Below, one piece after another: positions 44,807 to 54,376 of a stretch of 64,000 nucleotides of DNA. The stretch's first letter is position 1. Each line of letters begins with the position of its first letter. The stretch is from Multifurca ochricompacta (Eukaryota > Basidiomycota > Agaricomycetes > Russulales > Russulaceae). The stretch spans positions 92,858 through 156,857 of the forward strand of contig WTXG01000079.1 of the NCBI GenBank assembly GCA_022496185.1, written 5' to 3'. The notes beneath the pieces were generated by a model that saw only the letters and a list, made by a program, of their open reading frames with translations, did not search any database and had not been told where the DNA came from. A program made the position numbers and the translations under genes.

Positions 44807-44882
44807 AAGGGACAACCTACATCCCAAGTAAAGTCCCCAGTACATGCTCCCACAGCAATGTTCTACCACCACACAGTCTATC

Positions 44883-46082
44883 ATGTCTTTCATTGCCGCC
44901 AACGCCGCCATCGACGCTTTTACTGCCACCACCATAGCGGTCGAGAACTTCCCCTCTGCTCATCCCTCCACACACCCCTCTTCCCCTATCGACTATGAAG
45001 CCGCCGAGGCTCGAGTCAAGAACCAGTCCCCCAACCCCAACAATGACTTCGAACACTGTGAAGAGCCGCACCCAAATGACCTGGTGGGTATGGAGTCGGA
45101 CGACGAGGTCCCAGAATTTCCCTTTTTTGTTAACAACCCCAACTCCTCCACGTACTACCCATTGGAGATCACCATGGGCAATGGAACAGTTGCAGTCGCC
45201 AAATATATCTTCTACACCAACGGAGGGATGGATGTCGCCGGGTGCATGAAGAAGGACGGTCCGGTGTATGGGGCTCCAGTTTATCTGGAAGAAAGGTATA
45301 CAGGTCGTCTGCATCACATGATGACCGATGAGCAGCTGGGGCACTTAGCTGCCAAAGATTCCTGGGCCTTTGCCATCGACGAGGTATTGAGTGACATGCG
45401 ACTTCCGCGCCTCAAAGCCAAGGTAATGAGGCTGCAGAAGAATCTGACCCTGTGCAACACACTCAACCAACAATACAAAGAACATGCCAAGATGATGGCC
45501 CGGTTGACCAACAGGATGTTCCAAATCAAGCAGGAGCTGGTGGAGATCCGAAAGAGGTTGGAGAAGGGGGACGCATACCAGACGATCGCTGAGAGGTACG
45601 CTGACACCTATGCCCAACCCCTCCCACTGCGATCACTGGGGGCTGCCCCGGTATTACTGCCGAACCGATTCGAGATGCCACGCATGCATGAGAACCCTCG
45701 TGGGGAGACATGCTGGTGGTGCAACAGTAAGTACCACATCAGCTGGAACTGTCCTCTCAATCGCAAGTGGTGCCGGCACTGTCATAGCAACCTGCATTGG
45801 AGCAGGTTTTGTATCTTCCGCTGAGTAGGAGTCGCCCCGACAATTAGCAACCCATCCGGGTGGTGTGGCAAGTGCCTGCATCACAATGCAGGACATTGGG
45901 AGTTGGACTGTCCCATCCACAACCTGTGCTGTCTATGTGGACAATGCGGCCCCTACGGGTTCCTCCGTACTCACCAGTGTCCCCAAGATGCAGACAAGGA
46001 GAACTATGCCATGGACAATCGTAATGTAGCTGATGACTATTTGGAGCTGATACAGGATGATGACAGTACGAGTCATTTCTAG
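44883..46082 (+). pseudogene. GypA-3 ORF3, 399 codons with one stop
   Basis: ATG 44883 (MSFIAANAAIDAF), chosen because the same start occurs in GypA-1 and GypA-2. Blocks: SSPIDYEAAEARV; EFPFFVNNPNSSTYYPLEI; VAKYIFYTNGGMDVAGCMKK; GAPVYLEERYTGRLHHMM. A helical stretch lies near residues 175-236 (RLKAKVMRLQKNL, IKQELVEIRKRLE), then GDAYQTIAERYADTYAQPLP. The C-terminus is Cys-rich: CWWCNSKYHISWNC and CRHCHSNLHWSRFC (both C-X2-C-X4-H-X4-C). TGA at 45822-45824 (CGA expected) follows, then CGKCLHHNAGHWELDC and CCLCGQCGPYGF, ending TAG 46080-46082. A different frame from pol, so it needs its own translation signal. Confidence 0.85.
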
Positions 46083-46113
46083 CCGGGTCTGCTAGAACCA
46101 GAAGGGGGGGTGA

Positions 46114-46706
46114 TGTTACAATCCCTGCCAAGCAACCTGGTTTTCTTTACTCTTCCCAACGATGACCCCTCTTTACTGCCCACCCTACATTTCATGATCA
46201 CGTCTCCATCCTGGGACCCATCACATGCTCTCCTCCCATCCCCGTGACCTCCTTTGTACTTGTTGACTCCCTGTTTGCCCATGTGTGGCCTTTATCTTGT
46301 TATCTTGTATCTCTTTATCTTTACGACCGGACACTTACTTAATACCCTATCAGAAGCTAGGCTTTATGCCCTCCGCTTTCGTATATTTGGGCCCACCTGA
46401 CCTTGTTATCCTTATCTCGTTGACGCCCATTTACTTACGTATATAAGTCCGCTGTATCTACCTTGTAGACCTCAGACTCGACTTATTGAATACATCAGTG
46501 CTTGTCTTCTGGATAACTCCTTTGATCTCTGACTCAGTGTCTCAAGTGCTTCCGGCACTTTTCCGTTCAACATTGTCTTAGGGAAGTGCCCCTTTGACGT
46601 TGACTCATCCCACTTAAACTCCAAGGGGCCTTATTGGTCTCTTATCCAAACCTACGAATTGCACTGTCACACAAGTTGTGTGGAACGTCCCACACCAGGT
46701 GTAACA
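46114..46706 (+). repeat. GypA-3 3' LTR
   Basis: 593 bp, same motifs as the 5' LTR; followed by the duplication TTTTC at 46707-46711 and the rest of hAT-1. Confidence 0.95.
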
Positions 46707-46908
46707 TTTTCTGTGGCTGGTGCAATGCCACATGCATTGCCACCCTCATTGCTGCCCTTCCAATTTCAGCTTACCCACTCTGGCAGGTAAGGGTTGGGTG
46801 TCTGTGGGTAGGGGTCACATGAGGGGTATGAAGATGTGACCTCAACCCATACCCACATGTACCCTGACCACATACCCAGTGGGTTGCACCTACCTGTAGT
46901 GAACACTA

Positions 46909-47061
46909 CTACCTCTAGACTAACTCTGTATATAGAACTTGTCTATCTCTAGGTGTGTAGTATAGTAATATAGAGTTTCTTCTACCTCTGAAGTAACTTG
47001 TCTATCTCTAGCTCTTTTTGCTAACTGCACAGTCAGTATCTGCAACCATGACTGTTTAATA
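46909..47061 (+). repeat. Copia LTR fragment, right of hAT-1
   Basis: Continues 38786-38835: CTACCTCTAGACTAACTCTG, then TTCTTCTACCTCTGAAG and ACAGTCAGTATC, ending near TTTAATA like the end of the CopA/CopB LTR. No primer site follows. Confidence 0.7.
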
Positions 47062-47194
47062 GCTGTGTCCCCAATATTTGTACAGACCTAGACACAGATA
47101 ATAAAGGTACTTAGTTATCAAGTGTAGGTAACAGAATCATTCAAAAAGCCAAAATGCAAAGTAAGTAATAAATGTGAAACCATGATAGTTGTCA
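47062..47194. other. Unassigned spacer
   Basis: About 130 AT-rich bases; nothing recognised. Confidence 0.4.
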
Positions 47195-47757
47195 CAAAAC
47201 CCTTCCCCACAACATCTACAACTTGCCAAGTATGTACTGGCTTATCTAAACAGTACAGCTGACCTACAGCTATGCTACAATGGAGCATGCAGAACCAGTC
47301 TCATCAGTTACTCAGACTCCAGCCTTGGAGATGATGCCAATGACTTTCATTCAACCTCAGGCTATGTCTTTCTCCTTGCTGACTCAGCAATCTCATGGAC
47401 TTCATGTAAGCAAAAGACCATGGCCCAAAGTACCACTCATGCCAAGTACATGGCACTTGCCAAGGCAGCAAATCAAGCTGCATGGTACCAGAGCATCTTT
47501 TCTGAACTAGGCTATGAAGTCTCCAACCCAATTCCCTACATGGTGATAACAAGGGTGTGGTGGACTTAGCACTCAACCCTGTGACTGGCAGATGCTCAAA
47601 ACACATCCTGATCAATTTTCATGCCATCCATGAATATGTCAAGCAAGGCTTTATTGAACTCATCAGAACACCCACTGCAGATATGCTTGCTGACAGATTT
47701 ACAAAGCCACACATGCAAGCAAACTTATGGACTTCATCTCTGGATTAGGACTAATAG
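47195..47757 (+). pseudogene. pol: CopD RNase H remnant
   Basis: Starts inside RNase H: HLQLAKYVLAYLNSTADL, DSSLGDDANDFHSTSGYVFL, KQKTMAQSTTHAKYMALAKA, then a one-base shift at GDNKGVVDLALNPVTGR, and ends near 47748. STTEAEY has become STTHAKY, losing conserved acidic residues. Nearly free of CpG. The 5' part of the element is missing. Confidence 0.88.
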
Positions 47758-47778
47758 GATTGTCTTAATCATGGGGGA

Positions 47779-48161
47779 TGTTGAGCCAGTAACAGATCAG
47801 AGTTGGCTGGACTGGATCAGAGGTGACCAGAGTTGCCAGTACAAGACAGAGTTAAGTGGACATTGTAATATACTTACTGACATTCCATTCGTTTACTATG
47901 ATTACTTATGATTAAGATACAATCCTTTATGACCATAGCACAGCACACTCTTTACAGTATTTAAGGACATTATTTCTGTGTTGTACACTTCAGTTTTGAC
48001 CATTCACAACTGAAGTGAGTATTTACTTAGATTATCTTTACTGCATGTATAGCTAACATTACTTGAGTAGTTATCTTGCTACCCATTTAGGTAAAGACTA
48101 ATTAATATACAGTTTTGACCATTCACAACTGAATTATCTTGCTACCCATTTAGGTAGCACT
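47779..48161 (+). repeat. CopD 3' LTR
   Basis: Starts TGTTGAGCCAG after a purine tract (CATGGGGGA). It has TATTTAAG near 47957 and a perfect 9-bp stem-loop at 47987-48016 (ACTTCAGTT/AACTGAAGT) with a partial second copy at 48110-48132. Sequence TTATCTTGCTACCCATTTAG occurs twice (about 48071, 48136). The right border is set by the GypD-type LTR piece. Confidence 0.75.
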
Positions 48162-48302
48162 TGTCACAGCAAGGTGCAGTGCTGTGTTGAAGGTCAAGGT
48201 TCAAGGTTCAAGGTCATCTATCAAGACTCAAGGTCTTCTATCAAGGTCAAGTCAGGCTATGCTGGTCAAGGGGCACATGCATGAGGCAAAGTCAAGCAGA
48301 GA
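48162..48302 (-). repeat. GypD-type LTR fragment
   Basis: TGTCACAGCAAGGTGCAGTG... matches the first 150 bases of the GypD LTR (57361 onward), including the TCAAG-rich stretch and GCAGAGA end. Cut by the GypA-4 LTR at 48303. Confidence 0.8.
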
Positions 48303-48937
48303 TGTTACGACCAGGGCCCAGTGACCCTCTTTTCTTTCACCTCCCTAATGAGGACCCCACTCACCCACCTACATTACATTTCCTCATTATGTCTCCCTCT
48401 TGGAACCCCTCACGTGCATTGCTCCCGTCCCTGTGACTGCTGATTGGACTTGTTTATGTACTGTTTACCTATGATTGTCCCTTATCTCCTTATCTTTACA
48501 ACTGGACACTTACTTAATTCCCTATCAGAAGCCAGGCTTTACGTCCTCTGCTTTCATATATTTGGGCCCACATGACTCCACGATTCTTATCTTTAGACAC
48601 CCACCTGATTACACATATACAGTAGCCCACAAAACTGTTCCAATGTTTGGCCACCCTGAAGAGATTGACCTACCACACAATGAGAATAATTTCCAAAATT
48701 AGTAGAAATTAGTAGATGATAGTGTAGCATCTAAGCTTCAATTAGAGCCTATAATAATGTCAATTGGATCAGTGGTTCATGATATATAAAATGTTTTGTG
48801 AGGCATTATCATTGGAATGGTTTTGTGGCCAACATGTGAGATGACAAAACCGGTATCTGGTGGTCATGGGAATGCATTGACAGTCATGTGACAATGTTTA
48901 ATAAGTTGAACACACACCAAATAATCATCAACAACAC

Positions 48938-49320
48938 TTGCTTCTTACCATGCATGCCCTCTCTGCTGCCAAAAGGACTCACATCATCTCCCTCCTCACT
49001 TCAGGCAAATCTGCCCATAAAGTGTCAACTATGACTGGCCATGGCACTATTATCATCTCAAGATGGGTCATAAATACTGCCCTTACCATCCCAAGTCAAA
49101 TGGAGGGAGACCAAGGAGGCTGACAGAGAGAAATGCTCAGCATGCTGTTTGCCTTATCTCCTCTGGCAGGGCAGACACAGATGTGGAAGTGACTAGAGCA
49201 CTTCAGAAGTTGTTAATGGGTTCCTCTATCAACATAATATGCCCATCCATCCTCCCATCAAGTTTTCAAGCCATAACTGGCCCCTCCCATATCATACACC
49301 CCCATTCCATCATACAGTAA
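48938..49320 (+). pseudogene. Tc-2 transposase N-terminal half, left arm
   Basis: HTH-type N-terminus: ALSAAKRTHIISLLTSGKSA, HKVSTMTGHGT, then in the next frame HPKSNGGRPRRLTERNAQH and SSGRADTDVEVTRALQKLL, the Tc1 DNA-binding region with its GRPR hinge. A frameshift separates the two. No catalytic DDE part. Confidence 0.85.
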
Positions 49321-49528
49321 CCCACAAAACCATTCCAATGTTTAACCATCCTGAAGAGATTGACCAACCACACCATAGGAATAATTTCCAAAATTAGTAG
49401 AAATTGGTAGATGATATTGTATCATCTAAGTGTCACTTAGAGCCTATACTGGTGTCAATTGGGTCAGTGGCTCATGATATATAAAATGTTTTGTGTAGCA
49501 ATGTCATTGGATTGGTTTTGTGGCCTAT

Positions 49529-49911
49529 TGCACTTATGATGGAATGGGGGTGTATGATATGGGAGGGGCCAGTTATGGCTTGAAAACTTGATGGGAGGAT
49601 GGATGGGCATATTATGTTGATAGAGGAACCCATTAACAACTTCTGAAGTGCTCTAGTCACTTCCACATCTGTGTCTGCCCTGCCAGAGGAGATAAGGCAA
49701 ACAGCATGCTGAGCATTTCTCTCTGTCAGCCTCCTTGGTCTCCCTCCATTTGACTTGGGATGGTAAGGGCAGTATTTATGACCCATCTTGAGATGATAAT
49801 AGTGCCATGGCCAGTCATAGTTGACACTTTATGGGCAGATTTGCCTGAAGTGAGGAGGGAGATGATGTGAGTCCTTTTGGCAGCAGAGAGGGCATGCATG
49901 GTAAGAAGCAA
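49529..49911 (-). pseudogene. Tc-2 transposase N-terminal half, right arm
   Basis: Exact inverted copy of the left-arm reading frames (same residues and same frameshift) on the minus strand, so the two arms face each other. Confidence 0.85.
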
Positions 49912-50512
49912 GTGTTGTTGATGATTATTTGGTGTGTGTTCAACTTATTAAACATTGTCACATGACTGTCAATGCATTCCCATGACCACCAGATACCGGT
50001 TTTGTCATCTCACATGTTGGCCACAAAACCATTCCAATGATAATGCCTCACAAAACATTTTATATATCATGAACCACTGATCCAATTGACATTATTATAG
50101 GCTCTAATTGAAGCTTAGATGCTACACTATCATCTACTAATTTCTACTAATTTTGGAAATTATTCTCATTGTGTGGTAGGTCAATCTCTTCAGGGTGGCC
50201 AAACATTGGAACAGTTTTGTGGGCTACTGTAAGTCCACTGTAGCTACATTGTAGACCTCAGACTTGACTTATTGAATACATCAGTGCCTGTCTTCTGGAC
50301 ATTCCCTTTGAATCTCTGACTCATCTGTCTCAGTGCTTTTGGCACTTTTCCGCTTAGCATTGTCTTAGGGAACAGCCCCTTTGACTTTGACTCACCCCAT
50401 TGAACTCCAAGAGGCCTTATTGGTTTCTTATCTGAATCATTGAACCAACACTGTCACACAAGTCATGTGGAATGTCCCGCACTGGATGTAACATCAAGTT
50501 GAGTCTCTCATT

Positions 50513-52076
50513 GTGGCTTCCAGCCGCAGTCAGACCCTGTTTAAAGAAGAGCTCATCGAATGCAGAGACAAGAATAACCTTTCACAACAAGTACTTGGCT
50601 CTGCCGCTTGGAAAGACTTTGAATCCGAGTTTGGATACTATGTCTATCATGATGGAAGATACCAACCAGTAGAATATGATGATGAGAAAAGGGTTTGGTA
50701 TTGTATTTGATACTTGGATAGCTGAAACTCTTGGGTAACAACCAGACCTGCTCCACCAGAATTTGGACTAGGACTGTGGAGAGAGAATCCTCCTGCCATT
50801 GTCACTGACTCAGAAAATGAGGAATACATAGACAAAAGTAGCAAAGACACACCAGTATTAGCAGCAGCTACTGCCCTGGTTGCACCTGAAGTTGTCATGA
50901 TCAGAGCCCCTGCATTGACAACTCCCACAATATCCCTCCAATCCACAACCACTGTCACCCAACAAAGAATGTCAACCATCACAGCCCAGATCCCAGCACC
51001 AGCTCCTCCTCCTCCTCCTCCCCCTGCCGCCCCCATCATTACCACCCCAGGGAATCCCCCGTCATCAGGGCGACTCTCAGGAGTGCTCCCACAGACATTC
51101 ATGGGAGATCACTCCCAAAGCTGGAAGTTTATGCTAGAATTCACAACCTTTAGGAACTTCAATCACGACGTTCCCCAGATTGTGAACCCCTTCCAGCACA
51201 CCAACCTCTTCCTCTCACTCATCCGAGGGGAAGCAGTTGATGACTGGACCATGGAGCAGCTTGAATGGCTGAACGATCAAGTGGAGGGTGGCAGCCCCAC
51301 TATGAATGAAGGACTCTGGGATGTGGTTGCCCAGAGGTTTAAAGATGCCTACACTGATGGACAGGCAAAGCAGAAGGCCACCCAAGAACTAAAAGGCCTG
51401 CCGATGGAGAAAGGGAGATAGTTATGTTGCCAAATTCCAGAGCACAGCCAATAGGGCTGGATATGATGTGGATGAGGAGGCCACTCTAGACCTCTTTTCC
51501 CAAGGACTCCCAAATCTGCTTGTCAAAAATATTATACAGTTTCACCATCCCCACAATTGGACCCAGTGGATCAATGCTGCATGGCAACAGCAGCAGGATT
51601 ATCTTGACTTCCAAACATGCTTTGGAGTCGAGACCAAGAAGGGAAGAACGCGAGATCAATGGAAGGCAGCGTTTGGAGTAAAGCCCACCTCCCAATGAGA
51701 CCCAAACACAATGGACACATCTGCTGACAGAACCAGAGCACAAGCCACGCTCACAGAAGATGAGTGGCAGACATTGATGAAGGAAGGGAGGTGCTTTTGG
51801 TGCAAAGCTCAAGGACACATGTCATGAGATTGCCCCAAAAAGGGAGCACATGTAGCTGAAGCTACTACCACCCCAGCCCCCATCTCTAATAATCTGCCTG
51901 TGGTGGACAAACGAACAAAAGAAGAGAAGGCCCATGACATATGGGCAAATATGATGAAGGAGAGTGAAGAAGTGCACGCCATTCTGGTAGAGAAGGCATT
52001 TGCCAAAAAGGATTTTGATTGGCTCAACCCCATTGGCCTGGGCACGAGCACTACATGTAACCTCTGTGTATACTAG
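50513..52076 (+). pseudogene. gag: GypA-4 gag
   Basis: GTG at 50513 (VASSRSQTLFKEELIE), the N-terminal domain FGYYVYHDGRYQPVEYDDE with a TGA at 50708, then RMSTITAQIPAPAPP (about 50968). The capsid part VDDWTMEQLEWLNDQVEGG follows and the knuckle CFWCKAQGHMS-stop (Arg codons turned to Trp and stop). At the frameshift site one T is missing (GGATTTTG), so the gag frame runs on to TAG 52074-52076. Confidence 0.87.
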
Positions 52077-53778
52077 TCGCTTCAAATCTTTGAAAATACC
52101 AGTACATTTCGAGACTACACAGAAAACAGCTGATTGTGATATCCTGATAGATTCAGGAGCCACCAACAACTTTATCAGCCCTCAAATGGCTAAGACCATG
52201 GACCTGGGAATGCTGGAACTTCCCCAAGAAAAGAACGTCTGGAACATTGATGGGATGGCCAACTGAGCTGGAAAGATCACACATTATACTGATCTCAATG
52301 TCCAAGTAGGGGAGAGGACAAAAGCTATCTGCTTCCTTGTCACCAACTTAGGGGATGAAGATCTCATTTTAGGATATCCATGGCTGGCCACATTTGAACC
52401 AAAAATTAACTGGAGCGATGTGACCATGGATAAAGAATTCTACCCTGTCATCATAACATCATTGGGGTATGACTATGCTGCCCAACATGCAGTACTACAA
52501 GTCGAGGATGGTAATGAAGACGACCCCAGCTGCTGCTATGTCACTAAAGCATCAGAGCTAGCTCAGAAGGCAGTAGAGGGGCACATGGAAAAGACCTTTG
52601 AAGAAATAGTGCCAGAAACATATCATTGACACTGGAGGGTGTTTTCAGAAGAGGAGTTGCAGTGTTTCCCACCAGCACAACCCTGGGACCATGCCATTGA
52701 ATTTGTATCTGAAGCACCAGCGGCGATTGACTGTAAAATTTATCCACTATCCCAAACAGAACAGGTGGCATTAATGGCGTTCCTTGAAGAACACCTAGCT
52801 AAGGGGTATATTCGCCCATCCAAGTCCCCATACGCATCACCTTTCTTCTTCATCAAAAAGAAAGATGGCAAGCTTTGACTGGTCCAGGACTACTGATGCA
52901 TAAATACCTACACTGTGAAAAATGCCTATCCCCTCCCCCTTATCTCGGAACTCATTGATACCATGCGGGATAAATCCTTATTCTCAAAAATGGATGTTCG
53001 TTGGGGCTATAACAACATCAGGATCAAGGAAGGGGACCAGTGTAAAGCAGCCTTCAAAACCAACCAGGGATTGTTCGAACCAAACATTATGTTCTTTGGC
53101 CTTACAAATTTGCCTGCCACCTTCCAATCTATGATGAACCACATTTTCTGTGACCTCATTCTCACTGGTGAAGTAGTAGTATATATGGATGACATACTAG
53201 TAGCAACCACCAATGATTTAGCACATCACTGTGAGCAGGTACACCAGGTACTGGACATCCTACATGAGCACGACCTATATCTCAAACTGACCAAATGCTC
53301 CTTTGAGCAGTCCAGAGTTGAATACCTAGGTGTCATCCTGAAGAAAGGACAGGTGTAGATGGATCCCATAAAAGTGCAGGGGATCCAAGATTGGCCTGTA
53401 CCTATGAATGTCAAGGATGTCCAATCCTTCATAGGGTTCTGTAATTTCTACCGACACTTTGTACAAGGGTTCTCAGGACTTGCATGACCTCTCAATGACC
53501 TGCTCAAGAAAGACATCCCCTGGCAATGGGGAAAGGATCAGCAGCAGGCATTTGAAAGGATTAGGGATATTATGGGTTCAGAACCTGTTCTCCTACAGCC
53601 AGACCTGGAAAAGCCATTCGAACTGGAGGTTGATGTGTCCCACTTTGCTAACAGGGCAGTACTGAATCAAAGGGATGCTGTGGGACTCCTTCACCCAGTT
53701 GCCTTTTATTCAGAGACATTCTCCCCTGCTGAACAAAATTATGATATTTGGGATCAAGAGTTACTGGCTGTCATGAAC
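52012..53778 (+). pseudogene. pol: GypA-4 pol, cut in RNase H
   Basis: Protease LIDSGATNNFISPQMAKT (about 52145). RT has [39 protein letters not shown] and [10 protein letters not shown] (about 53180). RNase H start is ELEVDVSHFANRAV. It breaks after DIWDQELLAV at 53778, where the GypE LTR starts. TGA codons at 52264, 52627, 52876, 52894 and elsewhere stand for CGA. Confidence 0.9.
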
Positions 53779-54338
53779 TGACACCCTAGAAGACCTCCTG
53801 ACCCCCCAGAAATCCCTGGATGCTCCCAAGACCTTGTAGAACCCTCAGAGACGAAGATAACCCTAGATTAAGACCAGAGAAGGGCGGTCCGGACCAGGGC
53901 CAGACTCCTGCCAAATTGGAGACCTGTGGGAAGAGTACTAACAGAACCCCACAATGCCTAAACAGCAGTCCACAAACTGCGGACTGCAGGACTGCAGATT
54001 TCTAAGCCCAAAAGTGGGGCTATTCTCATTGGTGGATCAGTAGGGAGTTAAAGTGAAGTTAACCTCCCCTAAAGTGGTGCACAGACCAAAGTCCCGGTTG
54101 TAATTACTATATAAACCCTTTAGGGAATAGAATGGACAGCTCCAGACTGTCCACTTGTGATCTGGTACCTTATTACCTAGGAGATTAGCCCCACCTTGTG
54201 GAAGGCTTCTCACCCCTTGCCTTGAGCTGTTTGCTTGTCTCCCTGCACTTTCACCCTCACTCTCATCTCTTGCCCCACTTCCAAATCCCCCCTTTGCATA
54301 CAACCCACTGTCCAGGCAGTCGACAGTGAGTTGTAACA
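53779..54338 (+). repeat. GypE 5' LTR
   Basis: About 560 bp, TGACACCC...GTTGTAACA. TATATAAA at 54108-54115 and predicted start with self-primer AGACTGTCCA at 54144-54153. The left border is inferred from where GypA-4 homology ends. No second LTR in the window. Confidence 0.7.
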
Positions 54339-54340
54339 TT

Positions 54341-54350
54341 TGGACAGTCT
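54341..54350 (+). promoter_or_regulatory. GypE self-primer binding site
   Basis: TGGACAGTCT, perfect 10-nt complement of 54144-54153, starting 2 nt after the LTR end as in GypA and GypB. Confidence 0.78.
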
Positions 54351-54376
54351 CTTTTACAACAGACAGTGACTGACAA

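Larger units (their letters stand above)
39227..46706 (+). mobile_element. GypA-3, full-length Gypsy chromovirus
   Basis: 7480 bp with 593-bp LTRs at 39227-39819 and 46114-46706, flanked by TTTTC (39222-39226, 46707-46711). Order: LTR, self-primer site, gag, frameshift site, pol, ORF3, polypurine tract GAAGGGGGGG (46101-46110), LTR. LTR differences are mostly CG against TG or CA. It serves as the reference copy for GypA. Confidence 0.97.
38836..46908. mobile_element. hAT-1, non-autonomous hAT-like element split by GypA-3
   Basis: Terminal inverted repeats TAGTGTTCGCCACAGGTA (38836) and its inverted partner ending at 46908 (TACCTGTAGTGAACACTA) are flanked by the 8-bp duplication CTACCTCT (38828-38835 and 46909-46916). 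The 8-bp duplication and TAGTGTT ends fit the hAT superfamily. Without GypA-3 the element is about 588 bp, too small for a transposase. Interior near 38870-38980 is rich in TACCCGTACC-like words. Confidence 0.88.
48620..50229. mobile_element. Tc-2, mirror-image Tc1/mariner element
   Basis: 1610 bp, TA on both sides (48618-48619, 50230-50231), ends CAGTAGCCCAC...GTGGGCTACTG. Arms 48620-49314 and 49535-50229 are identical inverted copies over their full 695 bases as far as I can read. Each has a terminal unit of about 218 bp and the N-terminal part of a transposase. The 220-bp centre (49315-49534), between TA dinucleotides, is a diverged copy of the terminal unit (CAGTAACCCACAAAACC). Confidence 0.95.
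48303..50493 (+). repeat. GypA-4 5' LTR, split by Tc-2
   Basis: 48303-48619 and 50232-50493, together about 579 bp. Left part: TGTTACGACC and GATA-type sites (CTTATCTCCTTATCTTTAC). Right part: AAGTCCACTG, predicted self-primer AGACTTGACTT at 50260-50270, end GATGTAACA. The primer and its site AAGTTGAGTCT (50496-50506) pair over 11 nt using two G-U pairs. Confidence 0.9.
48303..53778 (+). mobile_element. GypA-4, truncated Gypsy chromovirus
   Basis: 5' LTR (split by Tc-2), self-primer site, gag and pol up to RNase H, where GypE begins. CpG sites are almost gone, with CGA codons turned to TGA throughout. The 3' part would lie beyond GypE and GypD, outside the window. Confidence 0.92.

Noticed and set aside
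44883..46082. ORF3 as a retroviral-type env gene
   Set aside because: No signal peptide, no membrane-spanning segment, and a zinc-knuckle C-terminus instead.
50494..53778. Classical RIP as the cause of decay
   Set aside because: The changed sites I compared are CpG to TpG/CpA rather than the CpA-biased pattern of classical RIP; CpG methylation decay fits better.
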